Source: Mesorhizobium sp. (GTDB lineage: Bacteria > Pseudomonadota > Alphaproteobacteria > Rhizobiales > Rhizobiaceae). From it: 64,000 nucleotides of DNA. The notes beneath the pieces were generated by a model. It saw nothing but the letters and a program-made list of their open reading frames with translations. It was not told where the DNA came from and did not search any database. A program made the position numbers and the translations under genes. Positions 52,347 through 63,945 of the stretch are shown here, one piece after another. The DNA lies in the NCBI GenBank assembly GCA_004020545.1, contig SAQE01000004.1, positions 160,500-224,499 of the forward strand. Reading direction: 5' to 3'. Positions within the stretch are counted from its first letter, which is position 1. Each line of letters begins with the position of its first letter.

Positions 52347-53759
52347 TCAAACCCTGGTGCCGCCCACCGTCATCTGGTTCATCCTCAGGTGCGGCTGGCC
52401 GACGCCGACCGGCACGCCCTGTCCTGCCTTGCCGCACATGCCGATACCGTTGTCGAGCTTCATGTCGTTGCCGACCATGCTGACGCGGTGCATGGCGTCG
52501 GGGCCGTTGCCGATCAGCATCGCGCCCTTGATCGGCTGCGTCACCTTGCCGTTCTCGATCATGTAGGCCTCGGTGCAGCCGAACACGAATTTGCCCGAAG
52601 TGATGTCGACTTGGCCGCCGCCGAAGGAGACGGCATAGATGCCGTTCTTGACCGACGCGATGATCTCCTCCGGGTTCGTGTCGCCCGAGGTCATGTAGGT
52701 GTTGGTCATGCGCGGCATCGGCTGATGCGCATAACCCTCGCGCCGGCCGTTGCCGGTTGCCTTCATGCCCATCAGGCGCGCGTTCTGGCGGTCCTGCATG
52801 TAGCCGACCAGCTTGCCGTCTTCGATCAGCACGTTGCGCGCCGAAGGCGTGCCTTCGTCGTCGACGGTGAGCGAGCCGCGCCGCTCGGCGATCGTGCCGT
52901 CATCGACCACGGTGACACCCTTTGCCGCAACCTGCTGGCCCATCAGCCCGGCAAAGGCCGACGTCTTCTTGCGGTTGAAGTCGCCTTCCAGCCCGTGGCC
53001 GACCGCCTCGTGCAGCATCACGCCCGGCCAGCCGCTGGAAAGCACGATGTCGAAGGTGCCGGCGGGCGCCGGTACCGCCTCGAGATTGACCAGCGCCTGC
53101 CTGAGCGCCTCGCTTGCGGCATGCTTCCAGCTTTCCTCGGTCAGGAACTCGCCAAAGCTCTTGCGACCGCCCATGCCGTAGGAGCCGCTCTCCTGGCGAT
53201 CGCCATCGCCGACCACCACCGAGACGTTGACCCTGACCAGCGGGCGGATGTCGCGCACCATCTGGCCGTCGCCGCGCACGATCTCGACATGCTGCCAGGA
53301 GGCGGCGAGCGAGGCCGTCACCTGGCGCACGCGAGGATCGGCGGCGCGCAGCCAGGCGTCGATCTCCTGCAAAAGTTTCGCCTTGGCCTCGAAGGAAGGC
53401 GAGGGGATGGGGTTCTCGTCGGCATAAAGGTGGCGGTTGGTGCGGGCGGGCGCGGCGGCGAGTGTTCCGGAATAGCCGCCCTTGACCGCCGAGACGGCGT
53501 CGGCCGCGCGCAGCAGCGAGGCTTCGGAAAGATCGCTTGAATGGGCATAGCCGCTGGCCTCGCCTGCGACGGCGCGTAAGCCGAAACCCTGGTCGGTGTT
53601 GAAATTGGCCGTCTTCAGTCGGCCGTTGTCGAACATCAGCGCTTCGCTCTCGCTGTATTCGAGGAAAAGCTCGCCGTCGTCGGCGCCTTTGATTGTGTCG
53701 GCGACGATCTTTTTGACGCGATCGTCGGAAATGTCGAATTGGCCGATCAGGCTGTTCAT
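52347..53759 (-). CDS. tldD: Metalloprotease TldD
   Basis: The protein has 470 residues. With TldE/PmbA it forms a zinc protease that trims unfolded or modified peptides. The active-site motif HEAVGHGLEGD is present (HExxxH). Conserved C-terminal blocks are FVFGCTEAYMIENGKVTQPIKGAMLIGNGP and GMCGKAGQGVPVGVGQPHLRMNQMTVGGT. The start at 53759 (MNSLIGQFDISDD) fits the family; ATGs at 53789 and 53819 are possible. The partner tldE is not in this window. Confidence 0.95.
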   Translation of the reverse strand: MNSLIGQFDISDDRVKKIVADTIKGADDGELFLEYSESEALMFDNGRLKTANFNTDQGFGLRAVAGEASGYAHSSDLSEASLLRAADAVSAVKGGYSGTLAAAPARTNRHLYADENPIPSPSFEAKAKLLQEIDAWLRAADPRVRQVTASLAASWQHVEIVRGDGQMVRDIRPLVRVNVSVVVGDGDRQESGSYGMGGRKSFGEFLTEESWKHAASEALRQALVNLEAVPAPAGTFDIVLSSGWPGVMLHEAVGHGLEGDFNRKKTSAFAGLMGQQVAAKGVTVVDDGTIAERRGSLTVDDEGTPSARNVLIEDGKLVGYMQDRQNARLMGMKATGNGRREGYAHQPMPRMTNTYMTSGDTNPEEIIASVKNGIYAVSFGGGQVDITSGKFVFGCTEAYMIENGKVTQPIKGAMLIGNGPDAMHRVSMVGNDMKLDNGIGMCGKAGQGVPVGVGQPHLRMNQMTVGGTRV

Positions 53760-53888
53760 GGCAGGGCTGTCCGCTGGCGGTTTCGTCATCTCCCCGATGT
53801 AGGGGCGAAGACAGGTCAAGACAATCGGCTGCGCATGCGCTCACACGGGATCGTCATCGCCGCGGGCCCCGGCAACCGCCGCCGGGGC

Positions 53889-54431
53889 TCAGGGCAGGGC
53901 GGCGAAGCCTTCGGCGAACCCCTTGAGATCGACCGGAATGCCGATGCCTTCCTCGGGCGTCTGGAAGACGATGAAGGTGGCCGACGTGCCGCTCTTCAGC
54001 GTGTCGAGCAACGGCTTCTCCAGGATCACCTCTGCATAGCAGCCGTCCTGGAAGCAGCGCACGAAATAGGCGCGGCCGATATCCTTGCCGTCGACATTGA
54101 GGCCAAGCCCGTTAGGCAACAGCACGCCGAGTGGCGCCAGCACCCGCAGAATCTCGGCCTTGTTGTCCGCTGTGCGCAGCACGACCACCGAAAGCCCCAT
54201 TTCCGGACGGTCCTCGGCGACGACGTTCTGCATCATCACACACTGCTCGGAGGTCGCGCCGGCCGGCGTGTCGCAAATGATCGACCACGCGCCATGCGTC
54301 GACTTGACCGTGCCGCTGGGCGGCGCGGCGGTCTGAGGTGCCGCCGCGTTGGCCGCGCCGGTCAGGCTGGCGCCAAGCAAGGCGGCAAGGAAGACGACCT
54401 TCGTCAGGGGTCTCGAAAGCCAGGAAGTCAT
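53889..54431 (-). CDS. Invasion-associated locus B (IalB) family protein
   Basis: The protein has 180 residues. The signal peptide MTSWLSRPLTKVVFLAALLGASLTGAANA is followed by the IalB domain: GAWSIICDT...EQCVMMQ, LGVLLPNGLGLNVDGKD and RAYFVRCFQDGCYAEVILE, with paired cysteines expected to form disulfides in the periplasm. In Bartonella IalB aids red-cell invasion, but homologues are universal in Rhizobiales, so this is no sign of virulence. Start at MTSW (54431); an upstream ATG at 54452 adds seven residues. Confidence 0.9.
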   Translation of the reverse strand: MTSWLSRPLTKVVFLAALLGASLTGAANAAAPQTAAPPSGTVKSTHGAWSIICDTPAGATSEQCVMMQNVVAEDRPEMGLSVVVLRTADNKAEILRVLAPLGVLLPNGLGLNVDGKDIGRAYFVRCFQDGCYAEVILEKPLLDTLKSGTSATFIVFQTPEEGIGIPVDLKGFAEGFAALP

Positions 54432-54758
54432 GACGGCTCCATTGCGAATCACGGCACTTTAAGCCGCGCCAAGGCCAAGTAAAGGACGAGACCGTCGCCG
54501 GCCCGTCCCGATACCGGCAATTAGGCGCTTTTCCAGAGCAAATTCGCCCGAATTGCGACCGTCCGACGCGTGGCGCGGCGATGGTCGAGGATGCCCTTCG
54601 GGTTGCGCGCAAAAATGCCGCACGGTTTCGCCCGCTCCTTCCTTGCGGAGGGAAATAGAGTATGGTTTGAACCACCTTAGGGACAGACCGGGATTCCCAT
54701 CCCGGCGTCGTTCGTTATTGGTGCGATCCGATCGCAGGAAGTGGGAGACGAGAGGGCG
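54432..54758. other. Divergent intergenic region between ialB and coxB
   Basis: These 327 bases hold no convincing gene. CCGGGAT (54688-54694) and ATCCCGG (54699-54705) form a 7-bp stem 54 bases before coxB, within the likely leader of the cox operon. Promoters for both ialB and the cox operon should lie here; I could not assign boxes. Confidence 0.5.
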
Positions 54759-55643
54759 ATGAGAAAATTCATGGCAGGCGCCAGGTTTCTGGCAGGTGCT
54801 GCGGCCGCGGGCGCGCTCCTCTCCGGCGCATCCGCCCACGCGGATCAGCCCAAGCCATGGGAGGCCAGCTTCCAGGCGCCCGCGACCGATATGATGCGGC
54901 AGATCGAATGGTTCGGGAACTACACCTTCGCCTTCATCGTGGTGATCACCCTTCTGGTGCTGTTTCTGCTGGCCTACTGCATCCTGCGGTTCCGCGCGAG
55001 CGCCAACCCTGTGCCTTCGAGGACCAGCCACAACACGCTGATCGAGGTGATCTGGACTGTCGGACCGGTCGTCGTGCTGTTGCTCATCGCCATTCCCTCG
55101 TTCCAGTTGCTCACCGCGCAGTACACGCCGCCGGAAGAAGCCAAGCTCACCGTCAAGGCGACCGGCAACCAGTGGAACTGGGATTATGAATACCAGATCG
55201 ACAAGAGCTTCTCCTTCAACTCGGCGGTTCTTCAGGACGCTGACCGCGCCAAGGCCGGCAAGGAAGACCGCAACCTCTATCCGCGCCTGCTTGCCGTCGA
55301 CAACGAACTGGTGGTGCCGGTCAACACCCTGACCCGCGTGCTGATCACGGCCACCGACGTCATCCACTCCTTCGCCGTGCCGTCCTTCGGCATCAAGATG
55401 GACGCCGTGCCCGGCCGCACCAACGAGACTTGGTTCAAGGCGGAGAAGGAGGGCCTCTATTACGGCCAGTGCTCGCAGCTCTGCGGCAAGGACCACGCCT
55501 TCATGCCGATCGCGATTCGCGTCGTGTCCGACGCGCAGTTCAAGACCTGGCTGGAGACGGCCAAGACCGATGTGCCTGCCGCCAACAAGGCGCTGATGGC
55601 AAAGATCGATGGTACCAACAAGGTAGCGGCCGCCGGCAACTGA
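54759..55643 (+). CDS. coxB: Cytochrome c oxidase subunit II
   Basis: The protein has 294 residues. A signal peptide (…SGASAHA) and two membrane helices (~50-75 and ~95-115) precede the periplasmic cupredoxin domain with the binuclear CuA site: CSQLCGKDHAFMP (two Cys, His, Met) and the earlier His in DVIHSFAVPSFG. It takes electrons from cytochrome c and passes them to subunit I. GAGAGG lies 6 bases before the ATG. First gene of the aa3 oxidase operon. Confidence 0.96.
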   Translation: MRKFMAGARFLAGAAAAGALLSGASAHADQPKPWEASFQAPATDMMRQIEWFGNYTFAFIVVITLLVLFLLAYCILRFRASANPVPSRTSHNTLIEVIWTVGPVVVLLLIAIPSFQLLTAQYTPPEEAKLTVKATGNQWNWDYEYQIDKSFSFNSAVLQDADRAKAGKEDRNLYPRLLAVDNELVVPVNTLTRVLITATDVIHSFAVPSFGIKMDAVPGRTNETWFKAEKEGLYYGQCSQLCGKDHAFMPIAIRVVSDAQFKTWLETAKTDVPAANKALMAKIDGTNKVAAAGN

Positions 55644-55666
55644 CGCCGCGGGTTAGCAAGAATTAG

Positions 55667-57331
<1,665 letters not shown>

Positions 57332-57407
57332 AGGCAGCTTCCCGATGCATGCGAGGCCGCCGGTGAGCCGGCGGTCTGGCCAACGGAATGATGGACTTTA
57401 GGTACGC

Positions 57408-58352
57408 ATGGCCCTTGCCAACCACAAATTGATGGAGGAAGCGGGCTTTCGCATGTCGGAAGCGACCGCGGGCGATTTCTTCGCCCTGCTGAAGCCGCGC
57501 GTCATGTCGCTGGTCGTCTTCACGGCCTTTGTCGGCATGGTCGCGGCGCCCGTGGCCATCAATCCGCTGCTGGCGGTGATCGCCATCCTGGCGATCGCCA
57601 TCGGCGCCGGCGCCTCGGGCGCGCTCAATATGTGGTACGACGCCGATATCGACGCGGTGATGACCAGGACCGCCGGCCGCCCGGTGCCAGCCGGCCGCGT
57701 CACGCCCGGCGAGGCGCTGAGCTTCGGCCTCGTGCTCTCCGTGCTGTCGGTGATGACGCTGGGCGTGCTGGTCAACTGGCTGTCGGCGGCGCTGCTCGCC
57801 TTCACCATATTCTTCTATGCCGTCATCTATACGATGTGGCTGAAGCGCTGGACGCCGCAGAACATCGTCATCGGCGGCGCGGCCGGCGCCATCCCGCCGG
57901 TGATCGGCTGGGCTGCTGTGACCGGATCGGTCAGCCTCGAAAGCCTGATCCTGTTCCTGATCATCTTCCTCTGGACGCCACCGCATTTCTGGGCGCTGGC
58001 GCTGTTCAAGTCGGACGACTATGCCCGCGCGGGCATCCCGATGATGCCGAACGTCGCCGGCCATGCCTCGACCCGCCGCCAGATCTTCGCCTATGCGCTG
58101 ATCCTGGCGCCGGTCGGCGTACTGCCTTGGGGACTCGGCTACACCACCGTCGCTTATGGCGCGGTTTCCATCCTGCTCGGCTTGGGCTTCGTCTGGTATG
58201 CCTGGAAGGTGCTGGGCATGAGCGACGATGACCGCGCGATGAAGCCGGCCAAGGCGCTGTTCGGCTATTCGCTGCTCTATCTGTTCGCCATCTTCGCTGC
58301 CTATCTCGTCGACAGCGTGGTCGGGCGTGCCCTCGTCTTGGGGGGAGCATGA
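57408..58352 (+). CDS. ctaB: Protoheme IX farnesyltransferase (heme O synthase)
   Basis: The protein has 314 residues and is a UbiA-superfamily membrane enzyme that adds a farnesyl chain to heme B, giving heme O, the precursor of heme A for the oxidase. Motifs: [23 protein letters not shown] (first Asp motif) and [18 protein letters not shown] (second). The stop overlaps the start of coxF (ATGA). A heme A synthase gene is not in the window. Confidence 0.95.
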   Translation: MALANHKLMEEAGFRMSEATAGDFFALLKPRVMSLVVFTAFVGMVAAPVAINPLLAVIAILAIAIGAGASGALNMWYDADIDAVMTRTAGRPVPAGRVTPGEALSFGLVLSVLSVMTLGVLVNWLSAALLAFTIFFYAVIYTMWLKRWTPQNIVIGGAAGAIPPVIGWAAVTGSVSLESLILFLIIFLWTPPHFWALALFKSDDYARAGIPMMPNVAGHASTRRQIFAYALILAPVGVLPWGLGYTTVAYGAVSILLGLGFVWYAWKVLGMSDDDRAMKPAKALFGYSLLYLFAIFAAYLVDSVVGRALVLGGA

Positions 58353-58531
58353 TCGTGGCCGACAAGAACCTCGAACTGGTCGCCTTGACCGAGCGTCAGC
58401 GGAAGGCGCGGCGCAACCGTTCCGTCGCCATCGGCGTGGCGCTGGCCGCGCTCGTCGTCATCTTCTACGTCGCCACCATCGTGAAGTTCGGCCACCATGC
58501 TGCTGGCCTGATGTCGACGAACTTGATGTGA
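58349..58531 (+). CDS. coxF: CoxF-like small membrane protein
   Basis: The gene encodes 60 residues. A short basic N-terminus ([13 protein letters not shown]) is followed by one membrane helix ([23 protein letters not shown]). Small proteins of this shape sit between ctaB and ctaG in many alphaproteobacteria and are called CoxF; the function is unknown, assembly or stability being supposed. Overlaps ctaB by 4 bases and precedes ctaG by 7. Confidence 0.85.
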   Translation: MIVADKNLELVALTERQRKARRNRSVAIGVALAALVVIFYVATIVKFGHHAAGLMSTNLM

Positions 58532-58538
58532 GGCGGCG

Positions 58539-59171
58539 ATGAGTGGCGAGATCATCACCAGACCCGGCAGGAAGAACAGCAACCGCATCGTCGTGGCGGT
58601 CTGCCTTGCCTTCTTCACCGGCATGGTCGGCATGGCCTATGCGGCAGTGCCGCTTTACAAGATGTTCTGCCAGGCCACCGGCTATGGCGGCACCACGCAG
58701 CGCGCCGAGAAGCAATATGCCGGCCGCGTGCTCGACCGCGACGTCACCATCCGCTTCGACGCCAACACCAACGGCATTCCGTGGCAGTTCGAGCCCGTCG
58801 CCCGCTCGGTGACGATCAAGATCGGCGAGACCACGCAGGCGCACTACAGCGCGACCAACAGGTTCGATCGCCCCATCACCGGCCGCGCCTCCTTCAACGT
58901 GCAGCCGGAAATGGCCGGCGCCTATTTCAACAAGGTGGAGTGCTTCTGCTTCACCGACACGACGCTGAAGCCCGGCGAGACGCTTGACATGCCGGTCGTG
59001 TTCTATGTCGATCCAGACATCGTCAATGTGCCGGAGCTGAAGGACTTGAAGACCATCACCTTGTCCTACACGATGTTCCCGGTCGAAAAGAAACAGCCGG
59101 TCGCGTCGTCAGCGCCGGCCGCTGGCAGCAGCAACAAAGTTCCAGATTCCGAAGCAAGCCTCGGGGGTTGA
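58539..59171 (+). CDS. ctaG: Cytochrome c oxidase assembly protein CtaG (Cox11 family)
   Basis: The protein has 210 residues. One membrane helix (~19-40) holds a periplasmic domain that delivers copper to CuB of subunit I. The copper ligands are visible in [14 protein letters not shown] (CFCF motif), and the family start [20 protein letters not shown] is intact with a third Cys. The last ~25 residues are a Ser/Ala tail. It is followed directly by coxC, one base between stop and start. Confidence 0.96.
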   Translation: MSGEIITRPGRKNSNRIVVAVCLAFFTGMVGMAYAAVPLYKMFCQATGYGGTTQRAEKQYAGRVLDRDVTIRFDANTNGIPWQFEPVARSVTIKIGETTQAHYSATNRFDRPITGRASFNVQPEMAGAYFNKVECFCFTDTTLKPGETLDMPVVFYVDPDIVNVPELKDLKTITLSYTMFPVEKKQPVASSAPAAGSSNKVPDSEASLGG

Positions 59172-59172
59172 T

Positions 59173-60054
59173 ATGGCAGACGCGCACGCAAAACCGAACC
59201 ACGACTACCATCTCGTCAATCCGAGCCCCTGGCCTTTCCTGGGCTCGATCGGCGCGCTGGTGACCGCCGTCGGCGGTGTCTGCCTGATGCGGTATCTCAA
59301 GGCCGACACCTTCCCGGTCTTCGGCCACAACATCGCCAATCCGTGGCTGTTCTTCATCGGCCTCATCATCGTGCTCTACACGATGTTCGCCTGGTGGTCG
59401 GACACGATCAAGGAGGCGCATGAGGGCTACCACACGCGCGTCGTGTCGCTGCACTTGCGCTACGGCATGATCATGTTCATCGCCTCCGAGGTGATGTTCT
59501 TCGTTGCCTGGTTCTGGGCCTTCTTCGATGCCAGCCTGTTCCCCGGCGAGGCGGCGCAATATGCCCGCACCACCTTCACTGGTGGGGTGTGGCCGCCGAA
59601 GGGCCTGGAGGTTCTCGATCCCTTCCACCTGCCGCTCTACAACACCATCATCCTGCTTACGTCGGGCACGACGGTGACCTGGGCGCACCACGCGCTGCTG
59701 CACGGCGATCGCAAGGGTCTGATCAACGGCCTGGCGTTGACTGTCGGCCTCGGCATGCTGTTCACCATGGTGCAGGCCTACGAGTACATGCACGCGCCCT
59801 TCGCGTTCAAGGATTCGATCTACGGTGCCACCTTCTTCATGGCGACGGGCTTCCACGGCTTTCACGTCATCATCGGCACCATCTTCCTGCTCGTCTGCCT
59901 GGTGCGCGCGATGCGGGGCGACTTCACCCCGAAGCAGCATTTCGGCTTCGAGGCGGCCGCCTGGTACTGGCACTTCGTCGACGTGGTCTGGCTGTTCCTG
60001 TTTAGCTGCATCTATGTCTGGGCCTCGAACGGCGCCTTGATCGAACCCCATTGA
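59173..60054 (+). CDS. coxC: Cytochrome c oxidase subunit III
   Basis: The protein has 293 residues with seven membrane helices. Typical blocks: [14 protein letters not shown] near the start, [38 protein letters not shown], and [20 protein letters not shown]. It binds subunit I and stabilises proton delivery. A palindromic repeat begins 6 bases after the stop, so readthrough into the DUF983 gene must cross it. Confidence 0.97.
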   Translation: MADAHAKPNHDYHLVNPSPWPFLGSIGALVTAVGGVCLMRYLKADTFPVFGHNIANPWLFFIGLIIVLYTMFAWWSDTIKEAHEGYHTRVVSLHLRYGMIMFIASEVMFFVAWFWAFFDASLFPGEAAQYARTTFTGGVWPPKGLEVLDPFHLPLYNTIILLTSGTTVTWAHHALLHGDRKGLINGLALTVGLGMLFTMVQAYEYMHAPFAFKDSIYGATFFMATGFHGFHVIIGTIFLLVCLVRAMRGDFTPKQHFGFEAAAWYWHFVDVVWLFLFSCIYVWASNGALIEPH

Positions 60055-60059
60055 TCCGG

Positions 60060-60103
60060 GCAATTCCAGGAAAAGCGCATAGCGGTTTTCCGTTCGGAAT
60101 TGC
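60060..60103. repeat. RIME-like palindrome (copy 6)
   Basis: GCAATTCC (60060-60067) and GGAATTGC (60096-60103) with inner GAAAAGCGCATAGCGGTTTTC-type stem. It lies between coxC and the DUF983 gene. Confidence 0.9.
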
Positions 60104-60193
60104 TTCAAGCAACAAGGTTTCATAGATTGCGACAGGCGGCTGCGGCGACGTGGCCGCCTTATCTTTTTGAGGGAAAGGGTCTACGGTGCGGAT

Positions 60194-60610
60194 ATGAGCG
60201 AAGACAAGGCGATCGAAGACAGGGCGATCGAAGACAGGGCGATCTGGCCACCCATCGACCCGGTTTCGGCCGGCCTGCATGGTCGCTGCCCGCGCTGCGG
60301 CGAGGGCAAGCTGTTCTCCGGGTTCCTCACCGTCGGCAAGCGCTGCCACAATTGCGGCCTCGACTATTCCTTCGCCGATGCCGGCGACGGTCCGGCTGTG
60401 TTCGTCATCCTGATCATCGGCTTCATCGTCGTCGGCCTGGCGCTGTGGATGGAGGTGACGCTCAGCCCGCCGCTCTGGCTGCATTTCATATTGTGGATCC
60501 CGCTGGCGCTGGTGCTTTGCCTGACGGCGCTGCGCCTGATCAAGGGCGTGCTGATCACCATGCAATACAGCAAAAAGGCTTCCGAAGGCAGGCTGGACGC
60601 CGGTCAATGA
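60194..60610 (+). CDS. DUF983 membrane protein
   Basis: The protein has 138 residues. A zinc-ribbon-like pair of motifs (CPRCGEGKLF and CHNCGLDYSF) is followed by two membrane helices (~65-85 and ~95-115). DUF983 genes typically follow coxC in alphaproteobacteria, so an oxidase-assembly role is likely but unproven. The N-terminus contains AIEDR repeated, from a 15-base tandem repeat. The stop overlaps the surf1 start by 4 bases. Confidence 0.9.
   Translation: MSEDKAIEDRAIEDRAIWPPIDPVSAGLHGRCPRCGEGKLFSGFLTVGKRCHNCGLDYSFADAGDGPAVFVILIIGFIVVGLALWMEVTLSPPLWLHFILWIPLALVLCLTALRLIKGVLITMQYSKKASEGRLDAGQ
60209..60246 (+). repeat. 15-base tandem repeat in the DUF983 gene
   Basis: GCGATCGAAGACAGG occurs at 60209-60223 and 60224-60238 exactly, followed by GCGATC. 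It is in frame (15 = 5 codons), adding AIEDR units to a variable N-terminus. Confidence 0.95.
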
Positions 60611-61362
60611 GCGGCACAATCGGCTCGACTGCCGGCCGTCCGCGGCCGCGCAAGGCGTTGCTGCTTGGGCTCGGCCTTGTCCTGTTCGCCATTCTCGTGG
60701 GGCTCGGCACCTGGCAGGTCCAGCGCCTGCACTGGAAGGAAGGGCTGCTCGAGACCATCGACAGGCGCATCCATGCAGCACCCCTGCCGCTGGCGGATGT
60801 CGAAAAGGAATTCGCCGCCACCCGTGATGTCGACTACACCCCGGTGACGGTGAGCGGCACCTTCCTGCACCAGGGCGAGCGGCATTTCTTCTCCACCTGG
60901 GAAGGTGACACCGGCTTCAACGTCTACACGCCCTTGCGGCTCGACGACGGCCGCTTCGTGCTCGTCAATCGCGGCTTCGTCCCTTACGACCTCAAGGATC
61001 CGGCCAAGCGCCGGCAGGGCGAGGTCGCCGGCACGGTGACCGTGACCGGGCTTGCCCGCAATCCGCTGCCGGAAAAACCCTCGATGATGCTGCCCGACAA
61101 CGATGTCGCCAAGAACATCTTCTACTGGAAGGACCGCGACGTCATGGCCGCCAGCGCCGGCCTTCCGGCGGGCGCCGTGCTGGTACCGTTCTTTATCGAT
61201 GCCGACAAGGCGCCGAATCCCGGCGGCCTGCCGGTTGGCGGCGTCACCATCATCGATCTGCCGAACAATCATTTGCAGTATGCCGTCACCTGGTATGGCC
61301 TGGCGGCCACCCTTGCGGCCGTGCTGATCCTCAGACTTCGCCGCCCGCCGAAACAAGGGTGA
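60607..61362 (+). CDS. Surf1 family protein, heme a insertion factor
   Basis: The protein has 251 residues. Membrane helices at both ends (~18-38 and ~225-243) enclose a periplasmic domain, the Surf1 layout. Family motifs: LGTWQVQRLHWKEGL, VYTPLRLDDGRFVLVNRGFVP and PNNHLQYAVTWYGLAATL. Surf1 aids heme a insertion into subunit I. The ATG at 60607 is set by the overlap with the DUF983 stop. Last gene of the oxidase block. Confidence 0.94.
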   Translation: MSGTIGSTAGRPRPRKALLLGLGLVLFAILVGLGTWQVQRLHWKEGLLETIDRRIHAAPLPLADVEKEFAATRDVDYTPVTVSGTFLHQGERHFFSTWEGDTGFNVYTPLRLDDGRFVLVNRGFVPYDLKDPAKRRQGEVAGTVTVTGLARNPLPEKPSMMLPDNDVAKNIFYWKDRDVMAASAGLPAGAVLVPFFIDADKAPNPGGLPVGGVTIIDLPNNHLQYAVTWYGLAATLAAVLILRLRRPPKQG

Positions 61363-61438
61363 ACGCCGCCGCTCTTGACAGGGCAGGGGTGCACGCCTCA
61401 TTTCGCCTCAAGCTTTCCGACTGAACCGGCCCGTTTTG

Positions 61439-62443
61439 ATGATTGAGAAAAAGCCACCGCTGACGATCAGGCTCTGCCAGCCGCGCGGCTTTTGCGCCGG
61501 CGTCGACCGCGCCATCCAGATCGTCGTGCTGGCGCTGAAGAAATACGGCGCGCCGGTCTATGTCCGCCACGAAATCGTGCACAACCGCTATGTCGTCGAG
61601 GGGCTGCAAAGCCTGGGCGCGGTGTTTATCGAGGAACTGTCCGAGATCCCGCCCGAGCATCGGAAGTCGCCCGTCGTCTTTTCCGCGCATGGCGTGCCGA
61701 AATCGGTGCCGGCCGACGCCGAGGCGCGCGACCTCTTCTATCTCGACGCCACCTGTCCGCTGGTGTCCAAGGTGCACAAGCAGGCGATGCGCCACCAGCG
61801 GCTCGGCCGCCACGTGCTCTTGATCGGTCACGCCGGCCACCCCGAAGTAATCGGCACGATGGGCCAGTTGCCGGACGGCGCGGTCACCTTGATCGAGACC
61901 GAGGCGGATGCAGCAACCTTCGTGCCGGCGGACCCGGCGGCGCTTGGCTTCGTCACCCAGACCACGCTGTCGGTCGAGGATACGGCCGGCATCATCCGGG
62001 CGCTTGAGCAGCGGTTTCCCGAATTGCATGCTCCTGCTGCCGAATCGATCTGCTACGCCACCACCAACCGCCAGGAGGCGGTGAAGGAAACGGCCGCTGG
62101 TGCCGACCTTTTCCTTGTCGTCGGCGCCCCCAACTCATCCAACTCGCGGCGCCTTGTCGAAGTGGCGGAGCGGGCCGGCGCCCGCATGTCGCTTCTCGTG
62201 CAGCGGGCTTCCGAAATTCCGTGGGATGAGATCGGCGGGATTTCGACGCTCGGCCTGTCGGCCGGCGCCTCGGCGCCGGAAATCATCGTCGACGAGATCA
62301 TCGACGCGTTCCGGCACCGCTTCGACGTCACCATCGATCTGGCCATCACGGCCACGGAAACGGAGGATTTCCCGGTGATGCGGGTGTTGCGCGATGTCGA
62401 ACTGACGGCGGCCGACATGGCCTTCGTCAACGGAGCCGCGTGA
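61439..62443 (+). CDS. ispH: 4-hydroxy-3-methylbut-2-enyl diphosphate reductase
   Basis: This [4Fe-4S] enzyme makes IPP and DMAPP, the last step of the MEP pathway started by Dxs (43549). It has 334 residues. Cluster cysteines: [23 protein letters not shown] and [11 protein letters not shown]; active-site [10 protein letters not shown] and TQTTLSVED are present. The ATG at 61439 is chosen over a TTG just before it. It is followed by thrB after 6 bases. Confidence 0.96.
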   Translation: MIEKKPPLTIRLCQPRGFCAGVDRAIQIVVLALKKYGAPVYVRHEIVHNRYVVEGLQSLGAVFIEELSEIPPEHRKSPVVFSAHGVPKSVPADAEARDLFYLDATCPLVSKVHKQAMRHQRLGRHVLLIGHAGHPEVIGTMGQLPDGAVTLIETEADAATFVPADPAALGFVTQTTLSVEDTAGIIRALEQRFPELHAPAAESICYATTNRQEAVKETAAGADLFLVVGAPNSSNSRRLVEVAERAGARMSLLVQRASEIPWDEIGGISTLGLSAGASAPEIIVDEIIDAFRHRFDVTIDLAITATETEDFPVMRVLRDVELTAADMAFVNGAA

Positions 62444-62449
62444 ACCCAA

Positions 62450-63412
62450 ATGGCTGTCTACACCGACGTCAACGAAAACGAGCTCAGCGCGTTCCTGAAA
62501 GCCTATCCGGTGGGTGAGCTCCTGTCCTACAAGGGCATCGCCGAGGGTACCGAGAACTCGAACTTTCTCGTCCATGCCTCCACCGGCTCTTACATCCTGA
62601 CGCTCTACGAGAAGCGCGTCGACAAGGCCGATCTGCCGTTCTTCCTCGGCCTGATGGGCCATCTCGCGCGGAAAGGCATTTCCTGCCCGCTGCCGGTCAC
62701 CGCGCATGACGGCGCCGTCATCGGCACGCTCGCCGGCCGGCCGGCGGTCATCATTACCTTCCTCGAAGGCCTGTCGCTCAGGCGGCCGACGGCGGCCCAT
62801 TGCGGCGAGGTCGGCAAGGCGCTGGCCGCGCTCCATCTCGCCGGCCGGGATTTTCCGATGAAGCGGCCGAACGCGCTTGCCATCGACGGCTGGCGCAAGC
62901 TCTGGGCCGCGTCGCGCGCCCGCGCCGACGAGGTCGAGCCGGGGCTGGCGGCCGAGGTCGACGCCGACTTCGTCGATTTCGAGCGCAACTGGCCGCAAGG
63001 CCTGCCGCAAGGCATCATCCATGCCGATCTGTTCCCGGACAATGTCTTCTTCCTGGGTGAGAAGCTTTCGGGCCTGATCGACTTCTATTTTGCCTGCGAC
63101 GACCTCTACGCCTATGACGTCGCCACCTGTCTCAACGCCTGGTGCTTCGAGAAGGATTTTTCCTTCAACCTCACCAAGGGCACCGCACTTCTTGCCGGCT
63201 ACCAGTCGGTGCGGCCGCTTGAAGTGGAGGAAAAAGCGGCGCTGCCGATGCTGGCGCGCGGCTCGGCGCTGCGCTTCATGCTGACCAGGCTCTATGACTG
63301 GCTGACCGTTCCCGATGGCGGCCTGGTGATGAAACGCGATCCGACCGAATATATCCGCCGCATGCGCTTCCACCGCGCGATCAAGTCTCCATCCGAATAC
63401 GGACTGACATGA
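62450..63412 (+). CDS. thrB: Homoserine kinase
   Basis: The enzyme phosphorylates homoserine for threonine synthesis. This is the APH-fold form (ThrB of the choline-kinase type), with 320 residues: [24 protein letters not shown] near the nucleotide site, [13 protein letters not shown] (catalytic loop) and [18 protein letters not shown] (metal-binding Asp). The stop overlaps the rnhA start (ATGA). Confidence 0.95.
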   Translation: MAVYTDVNENELSAFLKAYPVGELLSYKGIAEGTENSNFLVHASTGSYILTLYEKRVDKADLPFFLGLMGHLARKGISCPLPVTAHDGAVIGTLAGRPAVIITFLEGLSLRRPTAAHCGEVGKALAALHLAGRDFPMKRPNALAIDGWRKLWAASRARADEVEPGLAAEVDADFVDFERNWPQGLPQGIIHADLFPDNVFFLGEKLSGLIDFYFACDDLYAYDVATCLNAWCFEKDFSFNLTKGTALLAGYQSVRPLEVEEKAALPMLARGSALRFMLTRLYDWLTVPDGGLVMKRDPTEYIRRMRFHRAIKSPSEYGLT

Positions 63413-63939
63413 ACAAGCAGGTCGAAATCTTCACCGACGGCGCCTGTTCCGGCAATCCCGGGCCTGGCGGCTGGGGCGCCGTGCTGCGCTACAACGGTGC
63501 CACCAAGGAGCTGTCTGGCGGCGAGGCCGAGACCACCAACAACCGCATGGAACTGCTTGCCGCCATCACCGCGCTCAACGCGCTGAAGGAGCCCTGCGCG
63601 GTCGACCTCTACACCGACAGCAAATATGTCATGGACGGCATTTCCAAATGGATCCATGGCTGGAAGAAGAACGGCTGGAAGACCGGCGACAAGAAGCCGG
63701 TCAAGAATGGCGAGCTCTGGCAGGCGCTCGACGAGGCCAACAGGCGCCACAAGGTCACCTGGCACTGGGTGAAGGGCCATGCCGGCCATCTGGAAAACGA
63801 GCGCGCCGACGAACTGGCGAGGCAAGGCATGGCGCCGTTCAAGAAAGGGCCGGTCAAACCTGTTGCTGCCTCGCAGCCAACATCGCGGCCAAAACAGCCG
63901 TTGGTCGCGAAGGCGCGGCGCTCGACCCAGAGCTATTGA
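63409..63939 (+). CDS. rnhA: Ribonuclease HI
   Basis: The enzyme cleaves RNA in RNA-DNA hybrids. It has 176 residues with the four carboxylates: Asp in [16 protein letters not shown], Glu in NRMELLAAI, Asp in YTDSKYV and Asp in [11 protein letters not shown], plus the handle region [12 protein letters not shown]. After residue ~148 a Pro/Lys-rich tail ([21 protein letters not shown]) extends past the usual ~155 residues. It is co-translated with thrB through a 4-base overlap. Confidence 0.97.
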   Translation: MNKQVEIFTDGACSGNPGPGGWGAVLRYNGATKELSGGEAETTNNRMELLAAITALNALKEPCAVDLYTDSKYVMDGISKWIHGWKKNGWKTGDKKPVKNGELWQALDEANRRHKVTWHWVKGHAGHLENERADELARQGMAPFKKGPVKPVAASQPTSRPKQPLVAKARRSTQSY

Positions 63940-63945
63940 TCTCCG

